64,000 nt of DNA from Liquidambar formosana (GCA_039720395.1 CM077820.1:51141666-51205665), one strand, 5' to 3'. Numbered from the stretch's first letter, positions 1 through 11,875 are shown. Translations and numbers: made by a program. The notes: generated by a model not told the origin, from the sequence alone.

Positions 1-941
1 ATTTATTAGACCAAAAAGGAAATGAACAAATGATGCGATGGAGTTTTGGGAAGAGAAAAATTATAAATAAATAAAAGAAGAGCAAAACTTCACAAGTAAA
101 ATATAATCTAGTCCAGCAATTAGAGTCTCATTTTGATGCTACTTTGAGGAAAAATGACTTGCCTCCTTGGAGCACATATCTTCTCTGATAACCTCTTCCA
201 TTTCTTCTCTGCAATTTTCATAGTAGAGTGAGGCAATTTAGTCGTAATTTTAGGTTGCTATTCCTAAGAAATGCAAAGGCTCATCTTGTCAGCAACACAA
301 AGTTCTAATTCGTATTACTAAAATTGCACAAGAAAAGGGTTAGTTGCATGGGACAATTGCCCTATTTTGGGAATGTTCTTATCAAGAAAGAGAGGGGAAA
401 AAAAAAAAAAAAAGCAGAACATGTGCTTGAGATAATAAAGTGCTAATGAATGCTCACCAAGTATATTTTGATCAGAGAAGAGTATGTAAAGCATAGCATT
501 ATAACTATTCTAATCAAGCTCATTTATGCTCATTCAACTTTCTTGTTTTTGCCCATAGAATGATTGGGGGATGATTCAACGTTATTTGGAAGCCTTAAGA
601 AAGGTTTCTGTCATTCGCTCATGGTAAGGAGGTCCTGCGATTAGTTTTTGCTATTCTCACAATGAGGGACTGACACCATGATACTTTGGAATAAATAAAT
701 TAATTCTAGACATTGAAGATACAGTCATGTTGCACAGTCTAAACGGAAAATAAAAAAACACAAGAAAAAAGAGTAATTACAAAGTATATATTATCTAGTT
801 TTTAGATGGAATTAAAAAGCAAAGAAACCACATCATTGCATGAAGTTACTAATCAATTGAGCAACATCATAAAGATATAGTAGAAGAGGTTACCTTCATA
901 TGTTGAAGAAATTTGATTGTGGATCAGCAGCAGCAGAGAAG
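1..941 (-). repeat. 3' flank of broken CNL, duplicated at 12638-13576
   Basis: This non-coding stretch lies downstream of the minus-strand CNL pseudogene. It aligns almost base for base with 12638-13576, the same side of the intact CNL, with scattered substitutions and small indels. Position 1 corresponds to about 12638, so the duplication probably continues left of the window. I see no open reading frame of its own. Confidence 0.85.
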
Positions 942-3736
942 TCACTCTTCAAATTCGATGTCTGGGATGTGAGATATCTTGGCCCAGTCCTCTCCTCTCT
1001 GCTCTTGGCAACGTTGCTTCAGAATAGGACACAATTTGATTACCAATTTCTCTAGTGGCATCGTCTGAAGGTGATGCGGCAGTGCCTTTAGTTTGGGGCA
1101 ATACTCAATTTTCAAGGAACGAAGGCATGGCATTATTGTCACATCTTCTTCTCTTCTCCTTGTGACCACAGTATTCCAGTGTTTCCACCCATTCATTCCG
1201 TAAAAAGTGAGTTGCTTCAACATTGGGAATGCAGTTATTACTGATGCATCTGTTTTGTCATCTTCATCTGTTGCGTCGTCATCAATCCCAAATCCCAAAA
1301 TTCAACACCCACTTTTTTCACTCTATCCATATACTTCAGTTCAAGAGATTCAAGGAATGGCAGTTTCCCCAAAGGAGGCAAATGTGCACAGTTGCAACAA
1401 AAGTGGAGTAGTAGCTTTCGCAGGTTGGTTAATGACATCATCCAACTGGGCATTAAGGTGCCTCTGTAGTAGCGTATCTCTAAAATTCCAAGTTTGGATG
1501 AGGTTGTAAGACTTCAATTACATCATCACTCTTCCCTTTTATTCCAACTGGAGAGAACTCAAGACACAAACCAACGAGGTGTTTCTTACTCTTCAATTCT
1601 GCTTTCCTAGCCTCATTCTCCTCTTTCATATTTGCCAACCCTCTTATCCTTAGACGCCCCTGAAGATTGTTCAAGTTCTCCCGATCTCCAAGCTTAAATG
1701 CCTTTCTCTCATCGTCACTACCTTTTACAAAGAATTCACGTAATGTCTGAAGAGAGCTTAATCTCCCAATTCCTTTTGGCCAAAACCTTATTTTGTAAGT
1801 CCAAGAAATTTCAAAATGTCTCAAATTAATCAATTCACCCATCCCTTTGGGAAGTTCCTCAAGGCACCAGCAGAAAGTAAGATCCAAAGTCTGCAAATTG
1901 CATAAATCACACACTTCTTCGGGCAACTTTTCAAACCCATTATTGGATAAGTTGAGGTATCTCAGATGTATCAATTTCCCTATCTCAATCAGAATTTCAT
2001 TAATTAAGTTCTTACTCAGATCTAAAGCCCGAAGACATTTCAAATGATAGAATAAATCAGATAGGGCATTACCAATTCCTGTGGTGACTTTAGGCAAGAC
2101 AAAGAGAGTGTGCAGATTTCCTTTACTGTAATTTGAGACAGAAAATGAAGCATCCGTAGCAAGTATTACGGTTGAATGACGGCCCTTTCTGTTGGATGAA
2201 CTTGGCTTCTCTCTTGCATCAACCTCCATCATAAAACATTCATTCTTTGTAAGATACTGGGCAAAGTCATGTACTATGTCATGCATCTTGTAACTTCTAA
2301 TGCTACCATCCTCCTCGTCTTTCTCAAGATCTTGAAAGAACGACCACATAACTAAGTTTTCAAAGTACTCCAGACCAATTGTTTCCGTCTCTGTACTTCT
2401 CCTTGAGCCAAGATAGCCTTGTGACATCCAAAGCTGAATCAGCTTATCTGTAACTATCACATGATCTTTTGGAAAGATGGCACAGTATGAGAAGCATCGT
2501 TTCAGTGACGATGGCAAATCATAATAGCTCAAGAGTAGGGGAGGAAAAAGGCCTTTTTCGACCTCTTCCAACTCCCATAGTTCACTATCCAGAACATTCT
2601 GCCAAACTTGTTTTGTTTTCTTGAAGCGCATGAGGCTCCCTAGAGTCCTTGCAGCGAGAGGCAAGCTCTTGCACTTGTCTGCTATTTTCTTACCAATCTC
2701 TTCCAATTTCAAACAGTCCTCTCTACTTCTTCCAAAAAATGCTATCTGGCTAAACAGGGACTGACACACCTCCTTCGACAATTCCTCCAAGGGGTGCATG
2801 TAGGTGGCACCCATCATCTTCGCCACTCTCTCATCCCGTGTGGTCACCAAAATTCCACTTCCTTGAGCACCATTCTTGAGAGAATGCATCAATGGTTCCA
2901 ACTTCTTGTTGTCTTTTGCCCATACATCATCTAGGACAACAAGGAATTTCTTCCCCGAAATAGATTTTTCAATTCGTTCAAGCAGAGTCTGTAACTCAAA
3001 ACAGATTTGGGGCATTATCTTCAAGAGCCTCAACAATCTTTTTGGCAATCCTAATTTCATCAAAAGGATCCAATACACACACCCAAATTCTTTTGTCGAA
3101 ATGGGCCTTCACGTCATCGTCGTTGTAGGCTAGTTGGGAGAGAGTTGTCTTGCCGATCCCTCCCATTCCCACGATAGAGATGATATGGAAGCCCCTTTCT
3201 TCTTGACTACGCCCACTCAACAACTTGGTCACTATAGTTTTCTTATCCTGATCACGACCATACACCTTCGATACATCGACAAAAGAGGTAGTTCTTGGTC
3301 TCTCAGGTTCATCAATGTCTGTAGTTGATTTGAAATTGTACCTCTCTTTCTCATAGCCAATCGCATCAACTCTTTGATTTAATTCTGTAATCTTAACAGC
3401 AATGTCATGACGAAGAACGACTCGACTGAGAGGGGTGGGGATGTAGGAGCTTACCTTGTCAATTTGCAATTTGAGAATCGCAGTGCTCCAGTCATCCAAC
3501 ACGTCGTCGATGTCGTACGAAATGTCTCCGAGCTTTTCTAGCCAGATATTGACCACTTCCTCCGTTACTTGTCTTCTCTCTGCATCGTCAAGTACAGCTT
3601 TGATGGCTTGGAGGTTTCTCGTGAGCTTTTCGACTTCTTTCTCAACACCCACAACCAGTCTCACTTCTTGTTGTGCCTCTTGTACAACGATGGATACCAA
3701 CTGCCCCAAGACATTGGAAACAAGTGCAATAGCCAT
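942..3736 (-). pseudogene. CC-NB-LRR resistance gene copy 1, broken by three 1-nt indels
   Basis: A CNL-type immune receptor, near-identical to the intact copy at 13577-16375. In order it shows a coiled-coil N-terminus, P-loop GMGGIGKTT, kinase-2 FLVVLDDVW, RNBS-B GSGILVTTRDE, a GLPL region altered to SLPL, CFSYCAIFPKD, MHD (YKMHDIVHD) and leucine-rich repeats. Three single-base differences break the frame: an extra T near 3005-3010 (after the NAPNLF codons), a missing A near 1483, and a missing A near 1300. All are in short A/T homopolymers. By homology the start is the ATG at 3736; an upstream in-frame ATG at 3766 would add ten residues. Either a recent pseudogene or an assembly with homopolymer errors. 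No intron is needed. Confidence 0.9.
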
Positions 3737-3766
3737 GCTCTGAGATGCTAGGTTATTGATTACCAT

Positions 3767-4300
3767 AAGAAAAAATAAATAGAGGTGATGGTAATTGATT
3801 GACGATGGGGAAATAAATAGGATGGGAGGTGCAGGTTGCTAATATTATGCTAGTTCCGTGTTCCAACTTCCAAGTTCTATTATATTTTTAGACTTCGTCT
3901 GGGTTTGAGTGAATGGAATTGAAATGGAAATGGGCATTTCATTCTACTTGGTTAGAATTGGAGGAATGGGAAACATTAGGTAGAATTCATTTTTTATTTT
4001 TTATGATTTCATTCTTTTGAGGTTGAAAATAGAAATTTTTTTGGTTTGGGGAGAATGCCTATTCTCTCCTTAGAGGAAATATTCTCTCACAAAAGAATGA
4101 TCATTTCATTTTTCCGAAACCAATACCAAACACAAGTTTGATAGTCCTTTTGTTAGAATTAAGTTGACAATTAAAATCCTTTGTATGGTATTAGTTTGGA
4201 AAGCACTCAACAAAGTGAAATCTTAAACGTAACTGTGATATGGCCACGTGGTATTACGAGTCAACAGAAGTGGAGCAAATTGAAAATGTCTACAAAGAAG
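3767..4300. other. Intergenic, upstream of CNL copy 1
   Basis: AT-rich sequence upstream of the broken CNL start, presumably containing its promoter. Similarity to the upstream side of the intact CNL fades within about 100 bp of the start codon, so the two copies may not share a promoter. No gene seen. It ends with the 8-bp target site CAAAGAAG at 4293-4300. Confidence 0.5.
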
Positions 4301-5226
4301 TAGAGGTGTTCATGGTTTAGGTTAAAACGAAGAACCAAACCAAACCAAATTGGCCGGTTTGGTTTGGTTTGGTTTTGGTTCCAATTTTAGAAAACCGAAT
4401 TAAATTTTTTTGTTTTTGGTTTTCATTTTAAAAAAACCAAACCGAACTGAAAAACCGAAAAAAAAAAAAATTATATATATATAATTATAATGATATATTA
4501 TATACTCCCTCTGTCCCACAAAGATGGGCCAGGTTTGATAAATCACGGAGTTTAAAAAAGGGTCATTATTGCATTGATTTGTATTAATTAAACTTCATCT
4601 TTCCAAAAGTACTCTCAACTTTTTTGTATTAGGTTTTGTGTTAAAAGTTATCATTGAAATAACAATGGGTATAGTAGGAAACTTATAAAAATAATGATTT
4701 GACTTTTCAAAGTGGACAAACATTTTGGGACAAAAAAAGTTGCAAATATGGCCTATCTTAATAGGACGGAAGGAGTATTAAAGTTTAGTTTGTAAATTTT
4801 CTATTCAAATAAGGATAAAAAGATAAAATAGGCAATATTGTATTAGGAATACAAACCCTACTGAGTTAATAGTTAAACTAAAGTTTACTACTTTGCTGCC
4901 CAACTCTCGCTCTCTGTTTCCATTTTGATACAATGTTTAATGTTTTTTTTTAGTTGCTAATGTAATGCTTTTATTAAAACTGTTTTTATTTAGAGTTTGG
5001 ATTATCATTTTTTTTCACTTTGTTAGGGGTAAACAATTATCTATGATGATTTATTGTTACTTGATAGGCTAAAATCAAAACCGAACCAAACAAAATTGAA
5101 ATTTTTTTGCTTGGTTTGGTTTGGTTTTTTTTATAATATGGTTTGGTTTTGGTTTGGTAAGAATAAAATCGAAGTATTATGGTTTGGTTTGAAATCTATC
5201 CTAAAACCGAACCATGAACACCACTA
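4301..5226. mobile_element. hAT-type non-autonomous element
   Basis: The left end reads TAGAGGTGTTCATGG and the right end CCATGAACACCACTA, forming inverted repeats. The element is flanked by a perfect 8-bp direct repeat CAAAGAAG (4293-4300 and 5227-5234). TAG-type ends with an 8-bp duplication are the hAT superfamily signature. Subterminal tracts of GGTTTGGTTT flank an AT-rich middle that carries a second, nested element. There is no transposase frame, so it is non-autonomous. Confidence 0.88.
4505..4775. mobile_element. Stowaway-like MITE nested in the hAT element
   Basis: The ends are CTCCCTCTGTCCC on the left and GGACGGAAGGAG on the right, matching the Stowaway/Tc1-mariner MITE terminal consensus, and it is bounded by TA on both sides (4503-4504, 4776-4777). 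It is 271 bp long and lies inside the hAT-type element, so it inserted later. It has no coding capacity. Confidence 0.87.
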
Positions 5227-5234
5227 CAAAGAAG

Positions 5235-6043
5235 TAACTTGACATTTCCACTTTACTCCACTTTCATTGACTTATAGTACCACATCAACCATATTATAAT
5301 TATATATAATTTTTTCTACAATAGGCTGAGGCGAAATGCTTAGAGGGTTGGTGTGACATTTCCACTTTACTACCATTGACTTATGGGTTTCTTTAATTTA
5401 TTCTTTGTGGTGGAGGATGGTGTTGGGAATCTTGGCAGCCTGACCCATTTTGTTCGAGCACGATGAATCGAAGAAAGGAAAGGAAACACCACATGGAGAT
5501 GGTCTTGAGGAAATTGTCAGTGTCATGTGGCCATGAATTTTGGAGCCGTAGGGAGGTACAAGGATTTGGTGGTGTGTCAAGCTCATCTCTGTTGTTCAAT
5601 GGGATTTTAGATGATCGAAATTAAAAGACAAAAAATTGCTATTGAAATAACCAAAATGATCTTAATAGCAACTTTTGATCTTTTAATTTAGACCGTCCAA
5701 AATCTAATCCAATGGCTAAAGAGAGCTCAGCAAGTTGCCGAGTCTTTTCACCTCAACACCGAGTCCAAACTTGGGAAGGAGGTAGAGGAATGGTAAATAT
5801 GACATTTTATGAATATAACAAAGTCACGTGCTAAGGACTTTCTCTATGTAATTTTGCTAAAGACACGTAACGATGAAGTTAATTGTTAAGGGTTTTCTTA
5901 ACATGTGCCCTTTAAGTGACAATTAATGATCTAATCATTACATCAAAAATTATGAAAATGCATTTTAAATGGTGAAAGTTGCTTGGAAAACTATATATGA
6001 AAACACATTTTTTCATGTAATGATTGAATTATTAATTGTAATT
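5235..6043. other. Intergenic, no gene seen
   Basis: AT-rich sequence between two transposons. A short motif (gacatttccactttact) occurs at about 5240 and again near 5355. Open frames here are short and lack family resemblance. Confidence 0.5.
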
Positions 6044-6052
6044 ATTAAGAAA

Positions 6053-6211
6053 GAGGAATGCTAGCGTCAACCGCGATGGCGAGATATTCATGCACTGGTT
6101 GGCGTGTGCATGACACGCGCATGTGAATCCCACAGAACGTGTCACGCACGCACCAACCAACCAACCAATGTGCGAAGATCCAAACTCTGCGGTTGACACT
6201 AGCATTCCCCT
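6053..6211. mobile_element. Mutator-like MITE, 159 bp, 9-bp TSD
   Basis: The terminal inverted repeats read GAGGAATGCTAGCGTCAACC on the left and, in reverse complement, AGGGGAATGCTAGTGTCAAC on the right. The perfect 9-bp duplication ATTAAGAAA sits at 6044-6052 and 6212-6220. A 9-bp duplication is typical of Mutator-like elements. The centre is GC-richer than its surroundings. There is no open frame. Confidence 0.87.
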
Positions 6212-6220
6212 ATTAAGAAA

Positions 6221-6750
6221 ACCCAATTGTTAAATGTATAAACTTTTAGAATGGATATTGCAATTTAATATTTTTCAAGGGATTATGAACAAACAAGTCA
6301 AACTTCTTCCATCTTACTAAAAACAAAAATACAAAAAGTCTCTCCCAACCATCATAGATGGCAAAAACTTTCATGTAATTGTAATATAGTCAGGTGGAAT
6401 CGATCATAAATCAATCACATTCAAATAAAGTGAGAAAATAAGACCAACAAATATATTGACATTCTAATTCTATTTGAATATGATTGGCTTGTGATACCAA
6501 TTTGCCATATCACATTACATGGAGTTCTACATGTCATAGATCGACGAAGTCCAATTTATTTATTTATTTTCGCTGGCCGGTTGGGTGACAAAGACCACAG
6601 TCAAACTCTTAAAGCTGTAATTTTGCTTTTTATCAAACAACCGCAAACAAGAAAAAGGGACATACAAGCTGTAATTTCAATATAAAATTGATTTAATAAC
6701 GTTTTAGGTGGTTTGCTTTTTATCAAACAAGCAAAAGGGACGTACGAGTG
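6221..6750. other. Intergenic; displaced upstream region of kinase copy 1
   Basis: AT-rich. The part at about 6680-6745 (ttgatttaataacgttttaggtggtttgc) resembles sequence upstream of kinase copy 5 near 33910-33960 and of copy 3 near 18480-18530. It is probably the ancestral upstream region of kinase copy 1, now separated from its 5' leader by the element at 6784-7992. No gene seen. Confidence 0.45.

Positions 6751-6783
<33 letters not shown>
6751..6783. repeat. Poly(A) tract, about 33 nt
   Basis: An uninterrupted run of A directly abutting the left end of the TIR element. A second A-rich run follows the right end at about 7993-8020, so any target-site duplication would be all A and cannot be measured exactly. 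Confidence 0.9.
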
Positions 6784-6786
<3 letters not shown>

Positions 6787-7992
6787 GTAAATTGTAGAAA
6801 ACGCTCAATGTATAGGGATCAACAGATAACCCTTTATATTTTAGTTTTGTCAATGTACCTCTTTGATGTTTTAATTTTTTTTCAATGTGCATTACTCTTC
6901 ATTAGCAAAAATTGACGGAAAATGGTCATGTACTATGCATGTGACACTGTAATTGTCAAAAACACCCTCGCTCTCTCTCCCAACCCAAACCCCCATCCCA
7001 CCCTCCCTCTGCACCCACGACAGCCAGCGAAGATGTCAGCCATTGCCAGTGAAGATGTCGGCTATTTTTTCCGGCAAATCACCACCGAAACACCCCATAG
7101 CCATTGCTATAGCCGAAGGAGATGAAGCTGTAGCAACAGCAACCGCTGACGCCACGACTGCCATGGGTTTGACCAAACCCCCATCTTACCCTCCCTCTGC
7201 ACCCACAACAGCCGGCGAGATGAAGCAATCCTCCATTTTTTTCGGGAAAATCAGCGCTGAAGCACCCCTATAGCCACTGCCATGCCCGAAGAAGATGAAG
7301 CAGTAGCAGCAGCAGCTGCTATGGCTGCCCCCTTTCTTCGGTGAGCTTGTTCATTCAACCGTGTCCACCTAGCGCTCGAACAGCGGATCTGACTATGGGT
7401 TGGGGGTTTTGGAACCGAATCTGACTATGGGTTTTGATTGTGGAGTTGTAAACATGGGTATTGTAGGGAAAAATGGTATGTGTTGCGTTTGGGGTTAGAG
7501 GTGTTGTGGGGTTGCAAATATGGGTATTGGGTTTGGGGTTTGGAGTTGCAGATATGGAGTTGCAGCTGTCATAGATATGGGTATTGGTTTTGAGGTTTGG
7601 AGTTGCAACTGCCATGGCTGCCATTTTCAAACCCAAACTTGACCATCGAGAACCCCCCTTCCTTTGGCCAGAGTGTAGGGGCAAGTGAGAGAGAGACAGA
7701 GAAAGGCTGCCGAAAAAAAATAGAGTTGGCCGGAGTGTGGGCCGTCGGTTGAAGATGTGCACGCGAAGGGATGGTGTAGGGGTATATCAGTCTTTTTACA
7801 TTTTCTATTAACAGTGTCAACTCAATTAATCCCAAGGATAGTGTAAGGGTATATCAGTCTTTTTACATTTTCTATTAACAGTGTCAACTCAATTAATCCC
7901 CAAATGAGCTCAGGGGCATGTTGACAAAATTAAAAGATTAGGGGTTATCTGTTGACCCCCTCGTACACCAGGGCGGTTTTCTGTCATTTACT
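6784..7992. mobile_element. MULE-like element with ~90-bp imperfect TIRs
   Basis: The left arm begins ggtaaattgtagaaaac and continues through atcaacagataaccct. The right arm, read in reverse complement, begins gtaaatgacagaaaacc and continues through gtcaacagataacccc and the following ~50 bases. The inside holds GC-richer low-complexity sequence and a direct repeat of about 60 bp with a 67-bp offset (starting near 7776 and 7843). Open frames in it read across both strands and resemble nothing. Long TIRs without a transposase suggest a non-autonomous Mutator-like element. Confidence 0.7.
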
Positions 7993-8045
7993 AAAAAAAA
8001 AAAAAAAGAAGAAAAAAAAATTCACCTTGCAAGGAGATCCCAAGA

Positions 8046-9352
8046 GGGGGCACTGCAAAACCGCATACCCCCAAGAAAAAGATATTTACTTATTTTCCCG
8101 GCGATTGAGGAAGACGAAGGGCTGCAACTTTCTCTGTGGATTATCACTGGGGTGGGATCCATACAAACCCAATATCTCAAGGGCAGAGGCTTCATCTTCG
8201 CCCCATCAACCCTGACGGCACTTTTGACTGGCTTTAATCCGAAAAGCCACCAACAACTTCCACGATGATTTTATCATCGGCATTCACACCTACAACACGA
8301 TATACAAAGGTACTATCGATGGCGGCAATACCATGGTTGTCATCAAGAGGTATAAGTCTGGGCCACAATTTGGAGTCCATGAGTTCAGGACTCAGATTAA
8401 TGTGTTCTCACTGCTCTGTCATCCTCATCTTGTCTCTCTGATTGGCTACTGCGACCAAAATGATGAGATGATCGTTGTATATGATTACATGATCAATGGA
8501 ACTCTATATAAACGTCTACACGGAACAAACAGTGACCCACTACCATGGAAGCAGAGGCTTGAGATATGCATAGCTGCAGCTAAAGGGTTACACTTTCTTC
8601 ATACCGGTAGCAAGCAGACAATCATTCACAGAGACGTGAAGGGCCCCAACATCTTGTTGGACGGGAAATGTGTGGCTAAGATTGCGAATTTCGGGGTCTC
8701 CTTGAAGGGTCCATCCGGCATGCCCAATGCGGCTGTGAGTGATGAAGGAGTTACGGGTACATTGGGGTATTTGGATCCAGAATACGCAAGGCATCAGCAA
8801 CTGACAGAGAAATCTGACGTGTATTCATTTGCTGTGGTGTTGTTAGAGGTATTGTGCGCTAGGAAACCATGGGATTGTGAGCTTAATGATCAGTATCGAG
8901 TGACTCTAGCCGATGGGGCTCGAGAGTGTATTCGAAACAGGACCCTCGATCAGATCATTGATCCTTATCTGATGGGTAGAATCGCACCGGTTCGTTTGAA
9001 GGAATTTGTGGCCATCGCACAGAGCTGCCTCCTTGATAATAGAATTGAAAGACCCATGATGGGCGATGTGGTGGACGGCCTTGAGTTCGCACTGCAGCTG
9101 CAGGAAAGCGCAGACGTTCCAACGACGAAAATGATTCCGGTGATGATGATGAGCCTCACAATGAACACATCGATCTACCGCGGCATGTCATTCGGTGAGT
9201 CCATCATCACCTATGCTCCCACCGACATGGTCTCAAGGCAAGGTGGTCGCATTTTGACTTCAAGAAATAGTGATCCGAGCTCTCCTTGCTCTGATTCTGA
9301 GTGTAAAATCCGAGGAGGTGGAGGAGGTCTCCATTGCCACCCGCGAATCTGA
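8046..9352 (+). pseudogene. FERONIA-like cytoplasmic kinase copy 1, degenerate
   Basis: Related to the kinase domain of CrRLK1L receptors (FERONIA type), with no extracellular malectin-like domain. The frame is continuous from the leader near 8112, but two in-frame stops interrupt it (TGA at 8213-8215 after SSSPHQP, and another TGA five codons on). The Gly-rich loop has become GIHTYN. From the ATG at 8333 a 339-codon frame remains open: VVIKRY keeps the beta-3 Lys, HRDVKGPN is intact, and DFG is changed to NFG. The tail carries the IYRGMSFGES block seen in the other copies. Translation from 8333 would give a kinase lacking the nucleotide-binding loop. Most likely a pseudogene. Confidence 0.8.
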
Positions 9353-10047
9353 TTCCAAACGAGTGTTTTTTTTATTTTTTTTGGGTGCCAATGAGATGTT
9401 CAAATGTTACTAATTTCCATGGTATATGATGATGAGGAGATAAGCCGGACAAAACATTTCACTGGAGTCATCATTGTACTGAGTGGTGTTATTATCTCTA
9501 ATCTTAATTTGCTCATTGCATCCTTTCTAAGGAGTGGTTATCTCAAGGTTACTCCCATTTGAGTCTAGATTATTCCTCTTGTGACGCACAATATACCCAC
9601 AAGCTCGTGTATCTGATAAGAAAGAGACATAAATTTTATTTTACGACCTAAAACCGTGGTCCTTTATCATGTGTGCAACCACTTGTGCTATCCGGTTGCA
9701 TTTTTCTTATTTTAAATAGCCATATTTGATGGTTAATTAATTTTAAATATTTCTTCAAAATTATTATTTTTTTATAATATTTCTTTCAAATTCTATCTAA
9801 TTAAAACCAACAGAGCTATTAGATATCCAAAATCGCCTATTAAGATAGAGTCAAACATTTCAGTATCATTTCTCCATTTTGTAATGTAGACTATTCAAGA
9901 TTTTATTTGAAATTCCAGCAAGCAGTAACGCGTTCTCACTACCAACCCCCATATGCACTATTACCCTCACACCGTCTTTCTCTATCTCCCCTGTTTTACA
10001 ACGAGAAAGTCCGATTCTTAAAAATCCAAGGTAAATTACACAAACAC
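9353..10047. other. Spacer between kinase copies 1 and 2
   Basis: Holds the 3' flank of copy 1 and the upstream region of copy 2. The segment at about 9770-9930 (attctatctaattaaaacc and following) recurs, diverged, at 26310-26460, so it is likely the conserved upstream part of this kinase family. No gene seen. Confidence 0.55.
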
Positions 10048-10064
10048 AGGGACTGCAAAACCGC

Positions 10065-11119
10065 ATGAGGAAGACGAAGCAGCGCGGCGTCTCTTGCTGT
10101 GGACTATCATGGTGTTTGGATCCATACAAAGCCAATTCCTCAAGCTCAAAAGCTTCATCTTCACCCCATCAACCCTGTCGGCGGTTTGCACTCGCGGAGA
10201 TCCAAAAAGCCTCCAACAACTTCTACAGCGACTCTATCGTCGGCAAAGGTGGCTTCGGCATCGTGTACAGAGGTTGTGTCGACAGCGGCAACACAATGGT
10301 TGCGATCAGGAGGTTGACCCCAGGGTCCCACGACGGAGCCCGTCAGTTCAAGAATGAGATTGAGTTGCTGTCTCAGCTCCGTCACCCTCATCTAATCTCT
10401 CCGATTGGCTACTGCAACGAAAAAAATGAGAGGATCCTCGTATATGATTACATGATCAATGGGGTTCTATTAAATCATCTTCTCTATAAACAGAGAAAGG
10501 TGGACTACCATGGAAGCAGAGGCTTGAGATATGCATAGGTGCAGCGAAAGGATTACACTATCTACACACAGGCGGAAAGCGGACTATCATTCACAGAGAC
10601 GTGAAGAGCAGCAACATAGTGTTGGACGAGAAATGGGCGGCTAAGATTTCGGATTTCGGGTCGTCCTTGATGGGTCCATCCGGCATGCCCAATACGCCCG
10701 TGAGTTCGTTGGTTATGGGTACACCGGGGTATTTGGATCCGGAATATATGAGGCTTGAGGAATTGACAGAAAAATCTGACGTATATTCATTTGGTGTGGT
10801 GTTGTTTGAGGTGCTATGTGCTAGGAGTGCAGTCAATCCAAAGTTTGATGGGGATGAAACGTATCTATCTATTTGGGCTAAAAAATGTATAAGGAATGGG
10901 ACCATTGATGAGATCATTGATCCTTACCTGACGGGAAAAATCGCACCGGTTTGCTTGAAGGAATTTGTGGCCATTGCCGAGAGCTGCCTCCGAGATAATG
11001 GAATTGAAAGACCCATGATGGGGGATGTGGTGGAAGGACTTGAATTTGCAAGGCAGCTGCAGGAAAGCGCCGATGCAGTGAATGAGGAAACTGATTCTGG
11101 TGATGAGTTTTCACAATGA
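10065..11119 (+). pseudogene. FERONIA-like cytoplasmic kinase copy 2, one frameshift
   Basis: The start ATG at 10065 gives MRKTKQRGVSCCGLSWC; the basic, Cys-rich N-terminus could be S-acylated for membrane attachment (inference). The Gly loop GKGGFG (residues 60-65) is perfect, but the beta-3 lysine position reads VAIR instead of VAIK. A single-base loss between about 10465 and 10505 shifts the frame, which stops at 10538. The original frame resumes at PWKQRLEIC and carries HRDVKSSN, DFG (SDFGSS) and GYLDPEY to a stop at 11119. A second indel just before that stop removes the conserved IYRGMSFG tail; kinase copy 4 shares this indel. HRD and DFG both survive here. Confidence 0.82.
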
Positions 11120-11254
11120 ATACATATATGAAGGCATGTAATTTACTATATCACCACTAACTGAAGTACTATTGACATCCACTTTCTAATGAATTTCATT
11201 CACTATATCATATACTCCTAGTGCCAACTTACAATGAATCTAACATCCGAAATG

Positions 11255-11875
11255 AGCCTAATCTCCAATTCCTTTTGTCAAGATTCTTAGCCTTCAAGTC
11301 TGATCAAGATCAAGATGTTTCAAGTCAATTAATTGTCCAATTCCTTGAGGTAGTTTTTCAAGATAACGTCCAGGGTTTTCAGATTACGTAAATCACAAAA
11401 TCATTTCATGCAATTTTCTGAACAAATATTGAGATAGATCAAGATCCCTCAGACCCTATCAATTTCCCTACCTCTTCCGGAATTTCTTCAGTTCAATTCT
11501 CAAGCAAATATAATCCCATAAGACATAAGATGTTGGAAAAAAAAATCAGGAACAAGAGGTTGTAATTCTGTATTATAAATGGAGATGGAAGATTTGTCCG
11601 GCCGTTTTCATAGGATGAGGCCATGCCCAACTCTTTCTCACAATCAACCTTCATAATAAACCATTCATTCTCCGTATGAAATTAGGCAAATTCATGAGCT
11701 ATGTCATGTATCTTGCATTCTTGTATGCTACCATCATCACCTTTTTCAGAATCTTTGATGAAATAGCACCATCGCTAAGTTTTCAAAATATCCTTGACCA
11801 ATAAGAGAAGCACCGCTTGGGGCCCTGGTGAATATCGTAGTACATAGCTTAAAATTAGAGGAGGAAAAAGAACAA
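11255..11875 (-). pseudogene. CNL relic (RNBS-D to LRR portion)
   Basis: Diverged but recognisable similarity to the minus strand of the two CNL copies. 11255-11530 matches the LRR segment around 1764-2040; 11630-11800 matches the MHD region around 2220-2370; 11800-11875 matches the RNBS-D segment around 2490-2560. Order and orientation are as in the intact gene, but many indels and missing stretches leave no frame. The N-terminal and NB parts are absent. An old, third CNL copy. Confidence 0.72.

Noticed and set aside
5054..5242. 62-codon Trp/Phe-rich frame
   Set aside because: Translation of GGTTTGGTTT repeats at the hAT element's end.
6922..7835. Overlapping open frames on both strands (67-135 codons)
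   Set aside because: They lie inside a TIR transposon, are low-complexity (Pro/Thr/Ser or Leu/Ser rich) and match no family I know.
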